A DNA stretch of 64,000 bases from positions 19,791,930-19,855,929 of the forward strand of contig NC_082595.1 of NCBI RefSeq assembly GCF_030936135.1. Reading direction: 5' to 3'. This DNA is from Gavia stellata. Its lineage: Eukaryota; Chordata; Aves; Gaviiformes; Gaviidae. A program made the translations under genes and the position numbers. Positions 31,001 through 43,300 of this stretch are shown here, piece by piece. How positions within the stretch are numbered: position 1 is the stretch's first letter; every line of letters begins with the position of its first letter. Under the pieces are notes generated by a model. It searched no databases, was not told the DNA's origin, and saw nothing but the letters and a program-made list of their open reading frames with translations.

Positions 31001-31199
31001 GAGAGTGTTTGATCCTCTGATGTGGCTTGTTAGCTGCATCTTTTTTGGTTTGTTTTTTTTTCTTGCTTTATTTTTTTCTTGCTGTGTTCTGGCAAAGGGG
31101 TTTGTTCTGTCCCTGCAGCCCCGCAAGTCAGCATGCACTCTTGTCTAAGCAGTCCCATCCTACCGGCGAACTCAGGACATGCCTCTGATTAAAAATGCT

Positions 31200-34100
31200 A
31201 CTGTAATTTAGAAATGGGAAGAGAAGTCCCATCCTGCTTGTGGGCTGAACCTCCTTAGGCTATGCAATGGGTAGTGCTGAAGCCAGTCCTCAGTACTGAA
31301 GCACGGAGGGAACAAAATCATCCCAGCCTCCACCTATTTGCTTTGGATGAATGTTCTTATCCTTGTTTCCACCTTCCACTCCCTTGTAACTCCTTCCTTC
31401 TCACACTGCCTACTGCACCTCATACCAGCACCTACCTAAAAACCGCCATGGATCTGATGAGTTGTGTGAATGGGAACTCTTGCTGTGTTGCAGCATGGAA
31501 CTCCCTGCAGCAGGACGCTTAGCCTTGAGGTGAGCAGGTCTCCCTCCTAAACTGGTCGTTTTTCATGAGCACTGGCAGACCCAGCAAACTCAAGTCATAA
31601 AGACATTTAAGACTTCATTGTTATAGTGATATCTAGAGCTCTTGGCCAAAGCACCATTATTTTAGATACTGTATTGACCTAACTGAAGAGGTCACAAATG
31701 ATAGCTGATGCAAAGGTGCAACAGGATAGTGATACAAGCAGGTTTCACCCTGTGAGCAGCAACAGCAGGCTGATAGGGGTGAATTTCACCAGCAGGGAGG
31801 GTTGCCTGGCACTGTGGAGGGAGGTGGAGGAGGCAGTAGCTGCATGCTTTTGGGGAGAGGGGGAGGAGGGGTGGAAGAACAGTGGTGCTGATGGATGGGG
31901 AGCAGGAAATGGCTGTCACATAGATAAGGATTGGTGAAGAGGATGTAGTGGGGAATGGCCCAGTCTCCTAATGAGACACCTCCTCACTTTTCTTAGCTGT
32001 CTGCTTGAGGGTGAAGAGCTGCTGTGAGCAGAGCCTCCTTTCCCTTCTCTCTTCAGGGAACAGCTCACCTGGGGAAAAAGGGAGGTGGATTTACTGCCAT
32101 CAGTAGAGGACCAGGGGTGTTCTTCCCTATCTCAGTGCTGTCCAGCCCAATGTCTCATACATGGTCCGTAAGGCTCCTCATCTTTGCGAAGTGCCAGGAA
32201 ACTGGTTTTGCACTTGGCTAAGTGCCTGATATTAATATGAGGACTTGGAGGCAGGAGGAATGGGGAGCCTTTAGGGGCTGGTGGTGCTCCCCACTATCCT
32301 CCTCTGCTTCCTCCAAAGCACTGACAGCTGCATTTGCAGCAGGACTGCAGACCTTACTCATTCAGTAAATGCTACTTGCAGCCAGAGAGTGTAAAGCAGG
32401 ACTTGTTGCAAAGGGGGCTATGAGCCAAGGTCCCTGGGCATCTGCCCTTGTTGGCAAGAGTTCAGCCATCAGAGGGGTGCACAGGCCCCTTTCTTTCATC
32501 ACCCTGCCAGTGGGGCAGGCTGCTGCTCACCGCGGACCCTGCCTGTGTTCCCATACATGGCAGCAACTCAGTGCTTTCTCAACTTTCTTTCCCTTTCTGG
32601 ATGCAGAGGTGCTGCTGGTGCTCATAACATCTCTTCAAGGAACCTGAGCACAGGGGAGAGCTGGAACATCCAGACCAGTGCTTCAGGGACCTTGTGACGA
32701 GGCTGGTAGGGTGCTGGAGAGGGTGCATGGAGTCCCAGGGGACGGTTCATGCTGTTGGCTGAAAGCAGCGTTAGTGCCTGGTGTTGCACAGCTCCTGTGT
32801 TTCACTTGGACCACAGCGGTACCACATACGAGGAGGGGAAGGGGTGCTCTGTCTTACTGGGAAAGTGCTTTCCTGGGGTGCTTTTGTGTTACTGTGTTAA
32901 TAGCTACCACAGGAGATGATGTCTCCTTTTGGTATTGGAGAGTAGGTGTGAGGAGGAGGAGGAGAGGAATGCTGGGTTGAGCTGCTCCTGCACCATGCTC
33001 CAAAAGCAGAGCCTGAGCTTGCCAGTAGCAGCCTTGCAAAATTAACCCCCTTCAGCCTGACTTTTTAGCTTAAAAAACACTGACCGCTTGTAAACTTCTG
33101 CCCAGCCACTTAAGGGGCAGGGGTCTTTGTGCCCCCCTTGTCATTACTCTGGAGGGCCAAGGGCAGCTGCTGCTGCAGAGGCAACTGGAGCAGTGGCCCT
33201 TGGGGCCACTGGAAGGAGGTCTGTCTCCCTTGTGGGGACTGTTGGGCTCTCAGCACTGTGCAGTGAGTGAGTGGCAAAGGCCTGATGGCTCAGCACCCCA
33301 GCTCTGCTGTCCCTCTCCTATGTCCCATGGGAAAAGTGGCTCCCTGCTCTCAGAGTGACAGACCCAACCCTACAGTGAGAAATAAGCCCCCACCCCACGA
33401 GCAGGGGCACTAGGGGAAGGCTTAATGATCCTGCAGCCACTTCCAAGCCACTTGGGCAACGAAAAGGTGTTGGTTACATGGGAGCAGTTACAGCTTGGCG
33501 AAGCGATGGTAGAAGGTGGGCAATGGGAAAGGCCCAACACAGCCTTACACTGCACGCATGCCACCCAGCAAGGGTTATAGGGCTCCTAAAGCAGCGCAGG
33601 GGTGTCAATCTTGCCATCCTACATGGGAACTGTGGGTGGTCTCAGGTGACCTCTGCAGCCAGGTTTTCCAGAAGGCAGCCCAGAGTGACAAGAGGCTGCT
33701 GAGAACCAAGTCCCACAGCTCATCAAAGAGCTCTGGAGATGGTAGCAGCACATCTTTGAAGAGGGAGCACTCAGCACAGCCCTCCCCAGCTTCTCCATGC
33801 CCATGGCTACCTGTGGGGTCAGCTGAAAGACCTGCTCAGGCTTGGGCGAGTTGCTCTGCAACAGCCATGCACTGTGGGGCATCAGGCCTGTCTTATACCA
33901 TCTCCACACCCGTTTGGCATCCAAGTTCCTCAACTTCTGCACCTGTAGCTGGAACCATAGCCCCTTCTCTGCATCTGTAGCAGCCCCAGCACCCCCTGCA
34001 CCCAGGGCTGCTGCACCTCCTGCACAGCCTTTCTATAAATGTTAAAAACCACCTGGTCAGCGAGCAGGGCTGCAGCCTGCTACAATGGTGCTAGCTCTTC

Positions 34101-35700
34101 TCCTGCCTCAGCCAGGGCAGTCTTGGGGGGACCTTCCAGCTTACACCCCATTTTCTTTCTCCTCCGTGGCTGCTCTTGGCCTTTCCCAGCATGAAACTCA
34201 GTATTTCCTTTCCTCTTTCTGAGCCTGCAAGGATTTAAGTGGGTCATCAATGAGGTCACAGCATAACCAAGCCATGATCTTACTGGATCTTATAAGCTGA
34301 GTAGCTCTAAACCTGCTCTGTAATTGAAGGAGAAAAAGGATCTTATCCTACCAAAGAGTAAGTTTTTTGGAGTCATCTGTGGGACCTATATCACCCCAGG
34401 CTGGTAAAGTGGATTGCTGCAGTAGAAATGCCGGGTTTTGAGCTACGGCCATGCCAGGCCATTGCTGATCCCAGGAGACAGCATTTCCTGCTCTTCTCTT
34501 GGCAAATCCCCAATGCACAGACTTATGTCCCATCCTCCCCTTTCCTTGCCGCAGAAGGACAATGCATTCATGTCTCGTGCTGCAGCCGCAGTAGCTGCCA
34601 TGTTTCTGCCTGGGACACCCTGCATTTCAGTGGTGGGTCAAGCGATGCTCAGCTGGGAGGGCTTGGGGGAATGAAACACGAGTTTTAAATGTAGTTCTCC
34701 AGCCAAAATAGCAACTTACATTCCCTTACAGTCATCAAGGTGTGAGCAGTACCCTGGGCACACATTTGCAACTCCGAACACACAGACACAGAAGGGACGG
34801 CAGGAAGCGGGAAACTAATTAAAGAGATGATGGGGTTTTTGCTGTGAACAGGTGCTGTCAGGTTGGCAACACCTCCATAAGTCCAGATGGACCCTGAGGT
34901 CCCTTAAGGGCACATGCAATGCAAAGGCTTGCCAGCCCCAATCCAAAGCAACTACCCAACTTCAGCAGAAGGGTAGCAGAAAGTACACTCTTGTCTCTTC
35001 CTGACCGCTTTGCTCCAGGAGCTTTGCTCTCGATGGCCTGGGCTGCACAGTGAGAGGCTGGCACGCAGCACTTGCGAGAAGCCCAGCTCTCCCTAGGCAC
35101 CCCTGCCACCCCCAGCCCTGGGGATGGCTGCTGTAGGGACCTGAGGCTCTGCAACCTGGGTCCCATGGGACTCCCTGCAGGAAGGTGCTGGGATCATAGC
35201 AGTGGTAGCGGAGCCGAGCCAATGCATGCTGAGGCACAGGCTCAAAAGCCGTGGGGCTTGGTCCTTTGTGGCTGGAGCTGAGCATCTCCTGGAGACATTG
35301 ACCCTAATGCAGCATGTCCAAGCCGAGCTCTGCAGGGAGGGAGAGCAGCTCAGGCGCCGGTGTAGGGAACCAGAGCACAGCTCCTCCCCTGCTGTAACAC
35401 CCCGTCCCTGTCACCAGAGCCCGCAGGAGGTGGCCAGTGGGCCAGAAGGAGCAGCTGGGGTCTCCCCAGCACCCATCAGCCACCACTACCCCCACCTTGC
35501 CCCCAGGATAGCAGCAGTAACCGTCCTTGCGGCTCGCAGCAGAGCGTGGCACTGAGCCCCCTCGTCCCCAGGCTGAGGCGCACCCCCAAGGACCAGCCCA
35601 CCAGCAGGTAGAAGCAGCAGACCCTCTGCACACGCAGGGACACCCTCACACACCAGCACACACCTCCCAAGCACCTGCACTTGCACAGATCTCCCCTCAC
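31200..35700. other. Intergenic sequence without a recognised gene
   Basis: This is moderately GC-rich, unique-looking sequence downstream of AARS2. Short open frames occur on both strands, but none has recognisable similarity, a consistent splice structure or codon bias I can defend. Confidence 0.6.
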
Positions 35701-35737
35701 ACGATTTCAGGTGTGATTTCCCTTATGTCTCCTGGAA

Positions 35738-35916
35738 ACACTGGAACAGGTTGCCTAGAGAGGTTGTAGATGCCCCATCCCTGGAAACATTCATGATCAG
35801 GCTGGATGGGGCTTTGAGCAACCTGATCTAGTTGAAGATGTCCCTGCTCATTGCAGGGAGGGGGTTGGAGTAGATGACCTTTAAAGGTCCCTTCCAACCC
35901 ATTCTATGATTCTATG
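35738..35916 (+). mobile_element. CR1 LINE 3' end, well preserved
   Basis: This is a sense-oriented CR1 3' end of about 180 bp. It has the usual landmarks (CTGGAACAGGTTGCCTAGAG, TGGATGGGGCTTTGAGCAAC, GACCTTTAAAGGTCCCTTCC) and a terminal ATTCTATGATTCTATG tail. It is much less diverged than the copies in AARS2, so it is a younger insertion. This tail is characteristic of avian and other sauropsid CR1 elements. Confidence 0.95.
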
Positions 35917-35963
35917 TGCATAGTAAGTGTGCACTGAGCTCGTCGCGTCAGACATGTACGTAT

Positions 35964-36015
35964 GTGTAGCCCAGAAACCCACACATCCAGCTATGTGTGG
36001 GTTTCTGGGTTACAC
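35964..36015. repeat. Near-perfect inverted repeat: 23-bp arms, 6-nt loop
   Basis: Arm 35964-35986 pairs with 35993-36015 across the loop CCAGCT. All 23 positions pair, 22 as Watson-Crick and one as G-T (35969 with 36010). The hairpin lies 48 bp beyond the CR1 tail and in no recognised transcript. It could form a cruciform in DNA or a stable RNA hairpin. Confidence 0.95.
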
Positions 36016-37000
36016 TTGCAGGCTCTCGCCATCACACCGTCCCCCATGCGGGCTCCCCACTCCCACAGCAGCTGGGCACCCACGCCGAGCAGCACCCACG
36101 CGTGGGCAACTGCTGCGCAGCACACGCAAGGGTACAGTGGTGAACCCACAAATCCAGAACACTCGTGGCAAGGCAGGATGTCCCATCCCTCGGGAGCAGC
36201 TCAGAACGTCACGTCCCTTGGGAGCAGTTCCAGGGCCACCTTGAGCTGGTGCTGCCACTCATCTTCTGCATCCCAGCTGCCTGGGAAAGGAGGGGATGGC
36301 TCTGTACTAGAGGTGTTCAGCTGAGGGACAGGCAGTGTGTAGGGCATGCAGGCAGGGCAGGAGCGGCCCCTGGGCCTGGCGATGAGGGGCAGGGGGGCTC
36401 TGAGCCCTCAGCTCCCAGGGAGCGTTGCTGGCGAAGGAGCCGTGCTTACACTGCAGCACAGCACCGTCTGCAGCGGCTTGTCGAGAGCCCACGGAGGCAG
36501 GAGAGGCATTTCACGGGGGATCCCAGCAGCTCGTCTTTGCTGCCTGCCCTTCACGGCTATCTGGTTCCCGGTGCCAGAACGCTGGTGCCTTGCAGTCAGT
36601 TCCTCAGCTTGGATTGCAGCTGGCATTTCCCTGCCCCTTGCTGAGGGAAGCAATTTGCTCGGCTGCAACCCAAGCTTCTCTCTCCTCCAGAAAGCGCTGG
36701 GAAAAACCACGGGGCTGGGAGAAGGACTGCGCTTCCCTTCCCTCCTCCCCACCACCAGCGCCACCACCATCCCGACCACCATCAGGAGCACCCTGCTACC
36801 GAGCCCACCCTCCTGACTGGGTCACGTCCTGCTGGAGGGAAACTGAGGAATGAATTCTGATTGATTTATGCCATTCTGGGTCTTAGTCTACCAAAAGGTG
36901 GCTGGTGGGGGTCCAGGATGTCAGCAGAGAGGGTGTGCCAGTGAGGCTGTGGTGCTGTTACCTGGTCTGCATCTAGAGCCACCATCCAGAGCACCGCGCT

Positions 37001-37042
37001 CTGCTGCATCAGCCAGGCACTGCTGCATCAGCCAGGCACTGC
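37001..37042 (+). repeat. 19-bp direct tandem duplication
   Basis: The unit CTGCTGCATCAGCCAGGCA occurs at 37001-37019 and again at 37020-37038, followed by a partial third copy (CTGC). The copies are identical, so the duplication is recent. Confidence 0.95.
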
Positions 37043-37731
37043 AGAGCCGCTCACCCTACTGTCATGCAACCAGAGCAGGCTCCCAGTGAGAAGATGAGCA
37101 AAGCTACACCCACAACCAGCCCCAGGCACTGGGGCGCTGCTGCCCACCACAGTCTCCCCTGAGACTGGAGAGGGGATGGAAGGAGACCCTGTCCTGCAGG
37201 GTCTGCTGTGGGAGAGACTGGAAGGAGCTCCATCTGGCCTGGGTCCGTTCTGCGCCCAGTGCTGCTGTGTAGCTCTTGCAAGATGGAGGGCCTCAGAGTA
37301 AGCTGTGGAGTCCTACCACCCACAATTCCAGTCCTGCTGCAAATCCACTCCAAAACCCTTCCTGCATTTTCAGCTGGCTGTGGGATCCCTATCCCAGAGC
37401 TATTGCCATCAGATTGTCTTTCTAGGATGCTCCATCCCTAGCCTGCTGTGTAAGTCCCTGAGGCTATGCAGACACTGGGTTACTGTTCCAGTCCCCAACC
37501 AAGATCTCTGCATCTCCTTCTAGCCTTTGCCCAGCCTCGTTTCACACACTTCCCTCTTGCTTTGCATCAGAGATTGCCTGGGCCTGAGCTCCAGGAATGG
37601 AAAGATAAATCTGAGCCTACATAGACCTTCTTTTCACATGGTGAGGAATTATTTACACTCGGGTTGGGATTTGCTGCTCTACTAATTTTGTTGTTTCCTC
37701 GTTTGCCTGTTTGTCCCACATTTCAGACGGC

Positions 37732-37813
37732 ATTCCCTCCCTCCCCTTTTCTTCCCTCACTGCCCCCACTTGCGGGTGTCTTTCCTCCCTCCTCCTCCTC
37801 CTCCTTCTCCCAG
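37732..37813 (+). repeat. Pyrimidine-rich low-complexity tract
   Basis: A C/T-dominated tract with CTCCCTCC and TCCTCCTCC runs, interrupted by a short mixed stretch. It is low complexity and not coding. Confidence 0.7.
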
Positions 37814-40277
37814 CTGGCCTGGTTAGGCAGGTGCAGGAAGAAGACACACAAGGAAGACGATCCATCATGTCAAATATCACCGAGTTTTATGGAGAAAGGG
37901 GAAAAGAGATGCAAAACTAAATGACCTTTAAAACAAGTGAGCTCTCAGGTTCCCTCCCCCACCCCAAAGCAGCTCCTCTGCTCTGCTGTAACCTTCTCCT
38001 CCCTACCCCAGCATTTATTTATAAGCACCATCAATAATTAAGAAGCTGCCTGCTTGCCTCGGCTGCAGTGTTGACAGAGGCATCTCTGACGTTTCCTGGC
38101 TCAGTCTGGCTGCTTTGCTCGCTTGGTCTTTTAATTTTCTTTCCCTGCCTTGTTAGAAACACAGGAATCACCCACCTGAAATGGACAGGAGGTCTGTCCT
38201 GGTCCTCCTCACAAGGAGGGCTCCCTGCAATGGGCTGGTCGCCCCGAGAGCGACCCGAGAGCTGTCAGCTCTCGCAGCCCCGCAGCAGCAGCACGGGGTG
38301 GGATGTCTGGGGTGTTCCTGCTACAAGCACCACCACTCCCTGCCAGAGTCAGGCTCCAGGAGAAGAAACTCCCTTGTCCACATCCAAGGGCTGGGGAGCT
38401 CCCACACTGGTGGCTCCTTGCTGAGAAAACCACAAGTGAGGGCTCTGTGGTTGGAGACCCCAGACCTGGGGAAGCAGCATCACCCTGGACACCCAGCCCC
38501 GGGCTCCCAGCCAGGGACATGGAAGAAGGAGAGACCCACCCAGCAGTGCAGCCAAAAAGCACAGCCAAGCAGGATGAGTTGGCCCTAACAGGCAGGGCTG
38601 GAGGCCTTACAATAGAGGGCTACATCTGGGCTTAGAAATAAGGGATGGAAGGCTTTACACTGGCCTGGAGGAAGCACCGCAGAGCATCGCCTGGGGACAG
38701 GCCAGGCACAGAGGCAGCAGCCAGGCTTGGCACATCACTGGCACTTCGGAAGTCCTTGGGAACACTCTGGGTTGCTCCTCATGGGTTCAAAGGCACCCTG
38801 CAGGCATCAGACAAGCTCCAGCCCTCAAACAAACCTTCAGGCATGAGGTTTCCAGGCAGCCCAGCTCAGCAGCTGCAAGCAGAGTTCGCAGTGTGCCAGG
38901 GCTGAGCCCAGGTCCCTTTGCCAGCACAATCCTGATGCGGTGACAGGGGCAGAGGGAAGCCCAGTGGTTCTCCCTGAGCTGGCCTGCGATGCTGCCAGCA
39001 TGGTGGAGACGTGCAGACAAGCCGTGGCAGATAGCTGCAGCCAGAGGCATTCAGCAGCATGCACCCGGCTGCCCCCAGCACGCAGTGCAACGCCTCGGGC
39101 TCCCCTGCTCTGCCAGCCGAGCCCTGAAAGGGAACGCAAAGGGGGCTGGGGCTCTGCCATGGCCCCCGCATCCCGCTGCAGGGCCGGGGAGTGCCCAGGA
39201 GCCAGGCGCAGCAGTGGTGGGAAGCGGATCTGTCACAGACCGCGGCCCTGGAGGGATGGTGATGGCAGCTGGCAGCTCCCCAGCCCTGCCAGTGCCGGGC
39301 TCCGCTGGGGTGGGAAGAGGGCACCAAAGGACAGTGTCAACTCAGCAGCCCTTGGCGCGCAAGCTCCCAGGCTGTCCTGTCCCATCAGCATCTGACTCCC
39401 GCCACAGCGACCACCTCGACATTATCCTTGCTGCAGCTGGGTGGACAGGGCCCCCATCTGCCCCCCCCAAGTTTCCCCACACCAGATCCTGCAACTGCTG
39501 ATGCAGGATGTATGGAGCTGCTGCTGGGGGACACCAAGGGTCTGAGAGATGGAAAAGGCGCCTTCTTCCCCCGGTATTGCCACCTCCCCAGCTCACGCAG
39601 CCCAGCTGTCCCAGGGGTGCTGGAAGAGCTTTCCCCCCTCCCCACTGGTCTCCCTCTTCTGTGGGTCAGGCTCTGAGGAGCGTCTCCAGCCTTCAAGGGA
39701 AGGGGTGGCCCCCTGCAAGGGGTATTGGGTGTCTCTCTGTGAGGGGTATCCCAGCCAAGCTAGCCTTGAAGGTAAATAAGGCAAGCAAGGATGACGCCCT
39801 CATTTCAAATATAACAAAGCCCCTGGACCTCTGAGCTGCTTTCTGGTGGCCACATGAGGGAAAGATGCTGCACTGCCTGCCCTGAGCTTTTCAAAATCTC
39901 TCTGTATACTGCCTGTGCTGTAGGACCTGAGCACCCTCCATGCCCCTCTAGAGCACTTAACGCCTGTCACAAGTACCTTGGGTTTATCAAACCACAGCGC
40001 AACAGGGAGAGGTGGAAATTGGGACAGGGAAGGGAATGACACAGAGTCACAAGCTAAAATGCAAAGCACAGACCACCCCAGGGAAAAAAAGAGACCACGC
40101 AAAACCAACAGAGAATCTCCATGAGAGTGCTGGAAAACAGCCTCCCACTAACGCTCATCCCCAGCCTGGGAAGGAAAAAGCTTCACACCTACTCTGAATG
40201 TCGTGAAGGCTGCAATAAGCCCAGACAGGAATAGAAGTCACTAACTAGATGCTTTCCCTCCTCCAAGAGAAAATGCA

Positions 40278-40372
40278 GTCTCCTCTCCTCTCCTCTCCTC
40301 TCCTCTCCTCTCCTCTCCTCTCCTCTCCTCTCCTCTCCTCTCCTCTCCTCTCCTCTCCTCTCCTCTCCTCTC
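40278..40372 (+). repeat. (TCCTC)n pentanucleotide microsatellite, about 19 units
   Basis: An uninterrupted homopyrimidine repeat of period 5 spans about 95 bp, with pure purine (GAGGA) on the other strand. Open frames across it (LLSSP or RGEER repeats) are artefacts of the repeat. Such tracts can adopt triplex structures and are usually length-polymorphic. Confidence 0.97.
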
Positions 40373-40379
40373 AGCACCC

Positions 40380-43300
40380 CAGCATCTGTAGTGCCAGTGC
40401 AGCAGCGTGCACCCCGTCCCAGCTTGGCTCACGCACCCACTGCCAGGTCAAGCAAAGTGATGCCGTCCACATCGGAGAGCCCTGCAGCCGGTGGCCAAGT
40501 GCGCCAGGCAGGGAGGAAAATGGCCAACACGGCCAAGGGGAGCTGGCCGCATCCAGCACCCTCGTGGAGGACATGACAGTGCCCCATTTCACAGGAATAG
40601 AGGTGCAGAGGAGCGGGGCTATCAAAAGTGTTCAGTGATCAGCATTATTATATTAATTACCTCCTTCATGGCCTGACCTGCTGCAGCTATCCCTGTTCCT
40701 GTGCACGTCTCCTCCTGGACTCTACTAAGGGAGATGTCTTCCCCATCCCCTCCAAGGAGATGAGTGGCAGCGACCTGGCAGTGAGGGGATGCATGCTCCA
40801 GGGACAGGAGCCATGGGGATTGCTGCGACACAGTAGTGACCCTAGAGCTCAGGCAGTGCTAATGGAGATACCCATCCCTGGGTATCAAGAGGAGCCAGCA
40901 GAAAGTGTCAGAGTCCCTCCAGGAAAGGAGGGATTGCTCAAGGGGCCGCTCAGTTCTGAGCGAAGAGCAGCAGGCGTTGTGCTCACACAGCCATCTGAAG
41001 CAGAAAGGCTGGGAATATCTGAGCAAATCCTCCCTGAGTCCCTTTTACTGCCCAAATACAGCCCCATGCTCCCAGCAGGGATCACAGACAGGACTTTTCT
41101 GCTGCCCACAGCCTCTGAGACACACTTTCTGGCAGGATGGTTGCTCTGCTTTTCCCTTCCTCCTCCTCTTTTCAATAAGGGGTGACTGGGAGCTTGTCCT
41201 GATGGAGAGAAGCTTGCTAAACCTTCAGACCTTCACACCTGTAACTACCTTTGCAGGCAGTTACCCGGTGGTGGTGAGCAACCCTGGCTGAACAAGAAAT
41301 TTTCCAACAAGTAAGGAAGGAAGCAGGGGCGAGGGAGTGTGGAGGAAGCAGCAGCTGTGGTCACATCCTAAACATTGCTTGTTAATTAGAGCATAGCCTG
41401 GGAGCTGGGCACAGGGGAGAGCTTCAGAGCAGGTCCTCTCTTCCCTGCTACCCCTTGGTCTGGGGTCCTGCCCGCACCTCCCACATCAATCGCACCGCGA
41501 CTGGAGCTGAAGACCAGGGAAGCTGGAGCAAACACAGCAAATGAGGTGCTGGTTCTCCGTCTCTTTTCTGTAGATCCAAGGGTGCAGAGAAAGGGAGGGG
41601 AGCCTGGCACAGCTCCTGCCCGAGCCTAGTGTGCCATCTGGCATTTGGATGCAACGGGAGGGGCTGAGTGGGAGGCAGCAGAGGGACCTGAGTCTTCTGG
41701 CCTGAAGTTGGAAGGATCTCAGAGAGAGGGAAGGAGAGAGGGCTCCAGCAGCAAGGAGAGAGGCGTTTGCAAAAGGGAGCCAGTAAGTCCCTGGGCACAG
41801 ATCCTGCCCGTGGGAAGGTTTTCATGATTCAGACAAGAAAACATACGATCTGGAAAAAAAATTTAAAAATTAAATTCTCGCCTGGGGACCTTCAGCTTGG
41901 CAGGATGAGGCAGTGTGTCCACCCTTTTCCTCTCACCCTGCTAAAAGGAAGGACATCTTACCCCGCTGAAGGAAAGGGATCCCCACAGTGTAAAGTATTG
42001 CCAGTTACTGAGCTGAACCCAGCGGGAATAAATCCAAGTTTTGGGGGAGCAGCAAGGATTTGTTGAGATTTGTTGTGGTTGTTCCGATGGGCAGGATGGC
42101 ACAGAGGTGGGGTTAGTGAAGTGCAGCCTTACCAAGCATCTTGGGCGAACACTGGGGTGGAGGGTGTCCTGCCCCAGAGCCGGAGTCTGGGATGTACAGG
42201 AAAGATTTAACAGCCATCCACCTTTACCTCCATCTTCCTGGGATGGGATTCCTGGGAGGCACAGCCTCAGGGGAGGAAGAAAACCTCCCGCACTATTTTT
42301 GCATCTGAGCTAAAGTAACCTGGATTAAAGAAACCTTCCTGTTTCAGAGTTCAGCCCAGATGTGGAGTGGCGTAAGAAGGAAAAAAACATCCCCCTTGGG
42401 CAGGCCGTATCCTGACTAACCCCACAGCAGCTGGGCTGTGCCCCGTGGGAGAGGGGGGACAAGTCCAAGCATATCCTGGGACTGCTTGCACCAGCAGCAG
42501 AGGAAGGATGCCTCTTTTCACAGACCTCAGAGCGATGCACGGTGGTGGGGATGCCAACCATAACAACAGGTCAGACCCCCTGATCATTTCTTCCCCTGGT
42601 TATTTCTTCCCCTGTCTTGTTTCTTTAATTAATCTCAAAGACAGAGCGTCCAACCCACCCGCACCCTCAGGCTTTGGTGGGACCATTTATCTCAGCCCCG
42701 CAGGGCTCCTGCATCCCGTTGGAAAGGCCAGGGTGAGCGGAGCTCCTGCAGCCCGCCAGCTGGCAAGCTTTGCCTCCTCTGCACCCAGCATCCACGGACA
42801 AGGCTTGTGGGACGTCCTGGGGAGACAAGCCTCCACTCCTGCTGCTGAGCCCTGTTCCCCGCAGAGCCGGTGCAGGCAGCAGATGGGCCGGTTTCTCCCT
42901 GCCAGCACAGGCAAGGGGGCTGGAAGGTAGGAGGTGGAACCAAATCCAGTCTAATTAAGGGTAATTACCATTCATCCCAGGAAGCGGTAAGAGACAGAGC
43001 CCACGTTCTCCCTGTCTATTAATAGCTGTCAGCAGCTGCACAGTTCCTGCTGGGACCCAGGGAGAGCAGAAAGCTTTGGGAGGAGCAGCAGGACAGACAG
43101 CATCCTGCTCCCCTGTCCTTCAGTGCTGGCTGTGCGGGGGGCTTTTTCCTCCTTCCAGGTTTTCATTTCTTTTGCCGCTTGCCCCAGGGCTCCAGGAGAT
43201 GCCAGCTGCTTTTAAGCTTTTTTTTCCAGCAGGAGCTGCAGGGAGCCAGCTGGAGGATAGCCTAGAGACAGGGCTTTGGGGCAGTCACTGCTCTTCAGAC

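Larger units (their letters stand above)
36016..40270. other. GC-rich intergenic sequence without a recognised gene
   Basis: Many overlapping open frames occur here simply because the sequence is GC-rich and stop-poor. On the minus strand, 37089-37205 contains a hydrophobic stretch bounded by a plausible acceptor and donor; see findings. No gene is called. Confidence 0.55.

Noticed and set aside
33619-33942. 107-codon minus-strand open frame, possibly a pseudogene
   Set aside because: No family was recognised, the neighbouring frames are unconnected, and there are no splice-consistent partners.
36408-36791. 127-codon minus-strand frame starting with a hydrophobic stretch
   Set aside because: No recognised family, a poor acceptor context and GC-rich surroundings; kept only as part of a low-confidence finding.
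40189-40638. Open frames with LLSSP or RGEER repeats
   Set aside because: They are direct translations of the (TCCTC)n microsatellite and are not genes.
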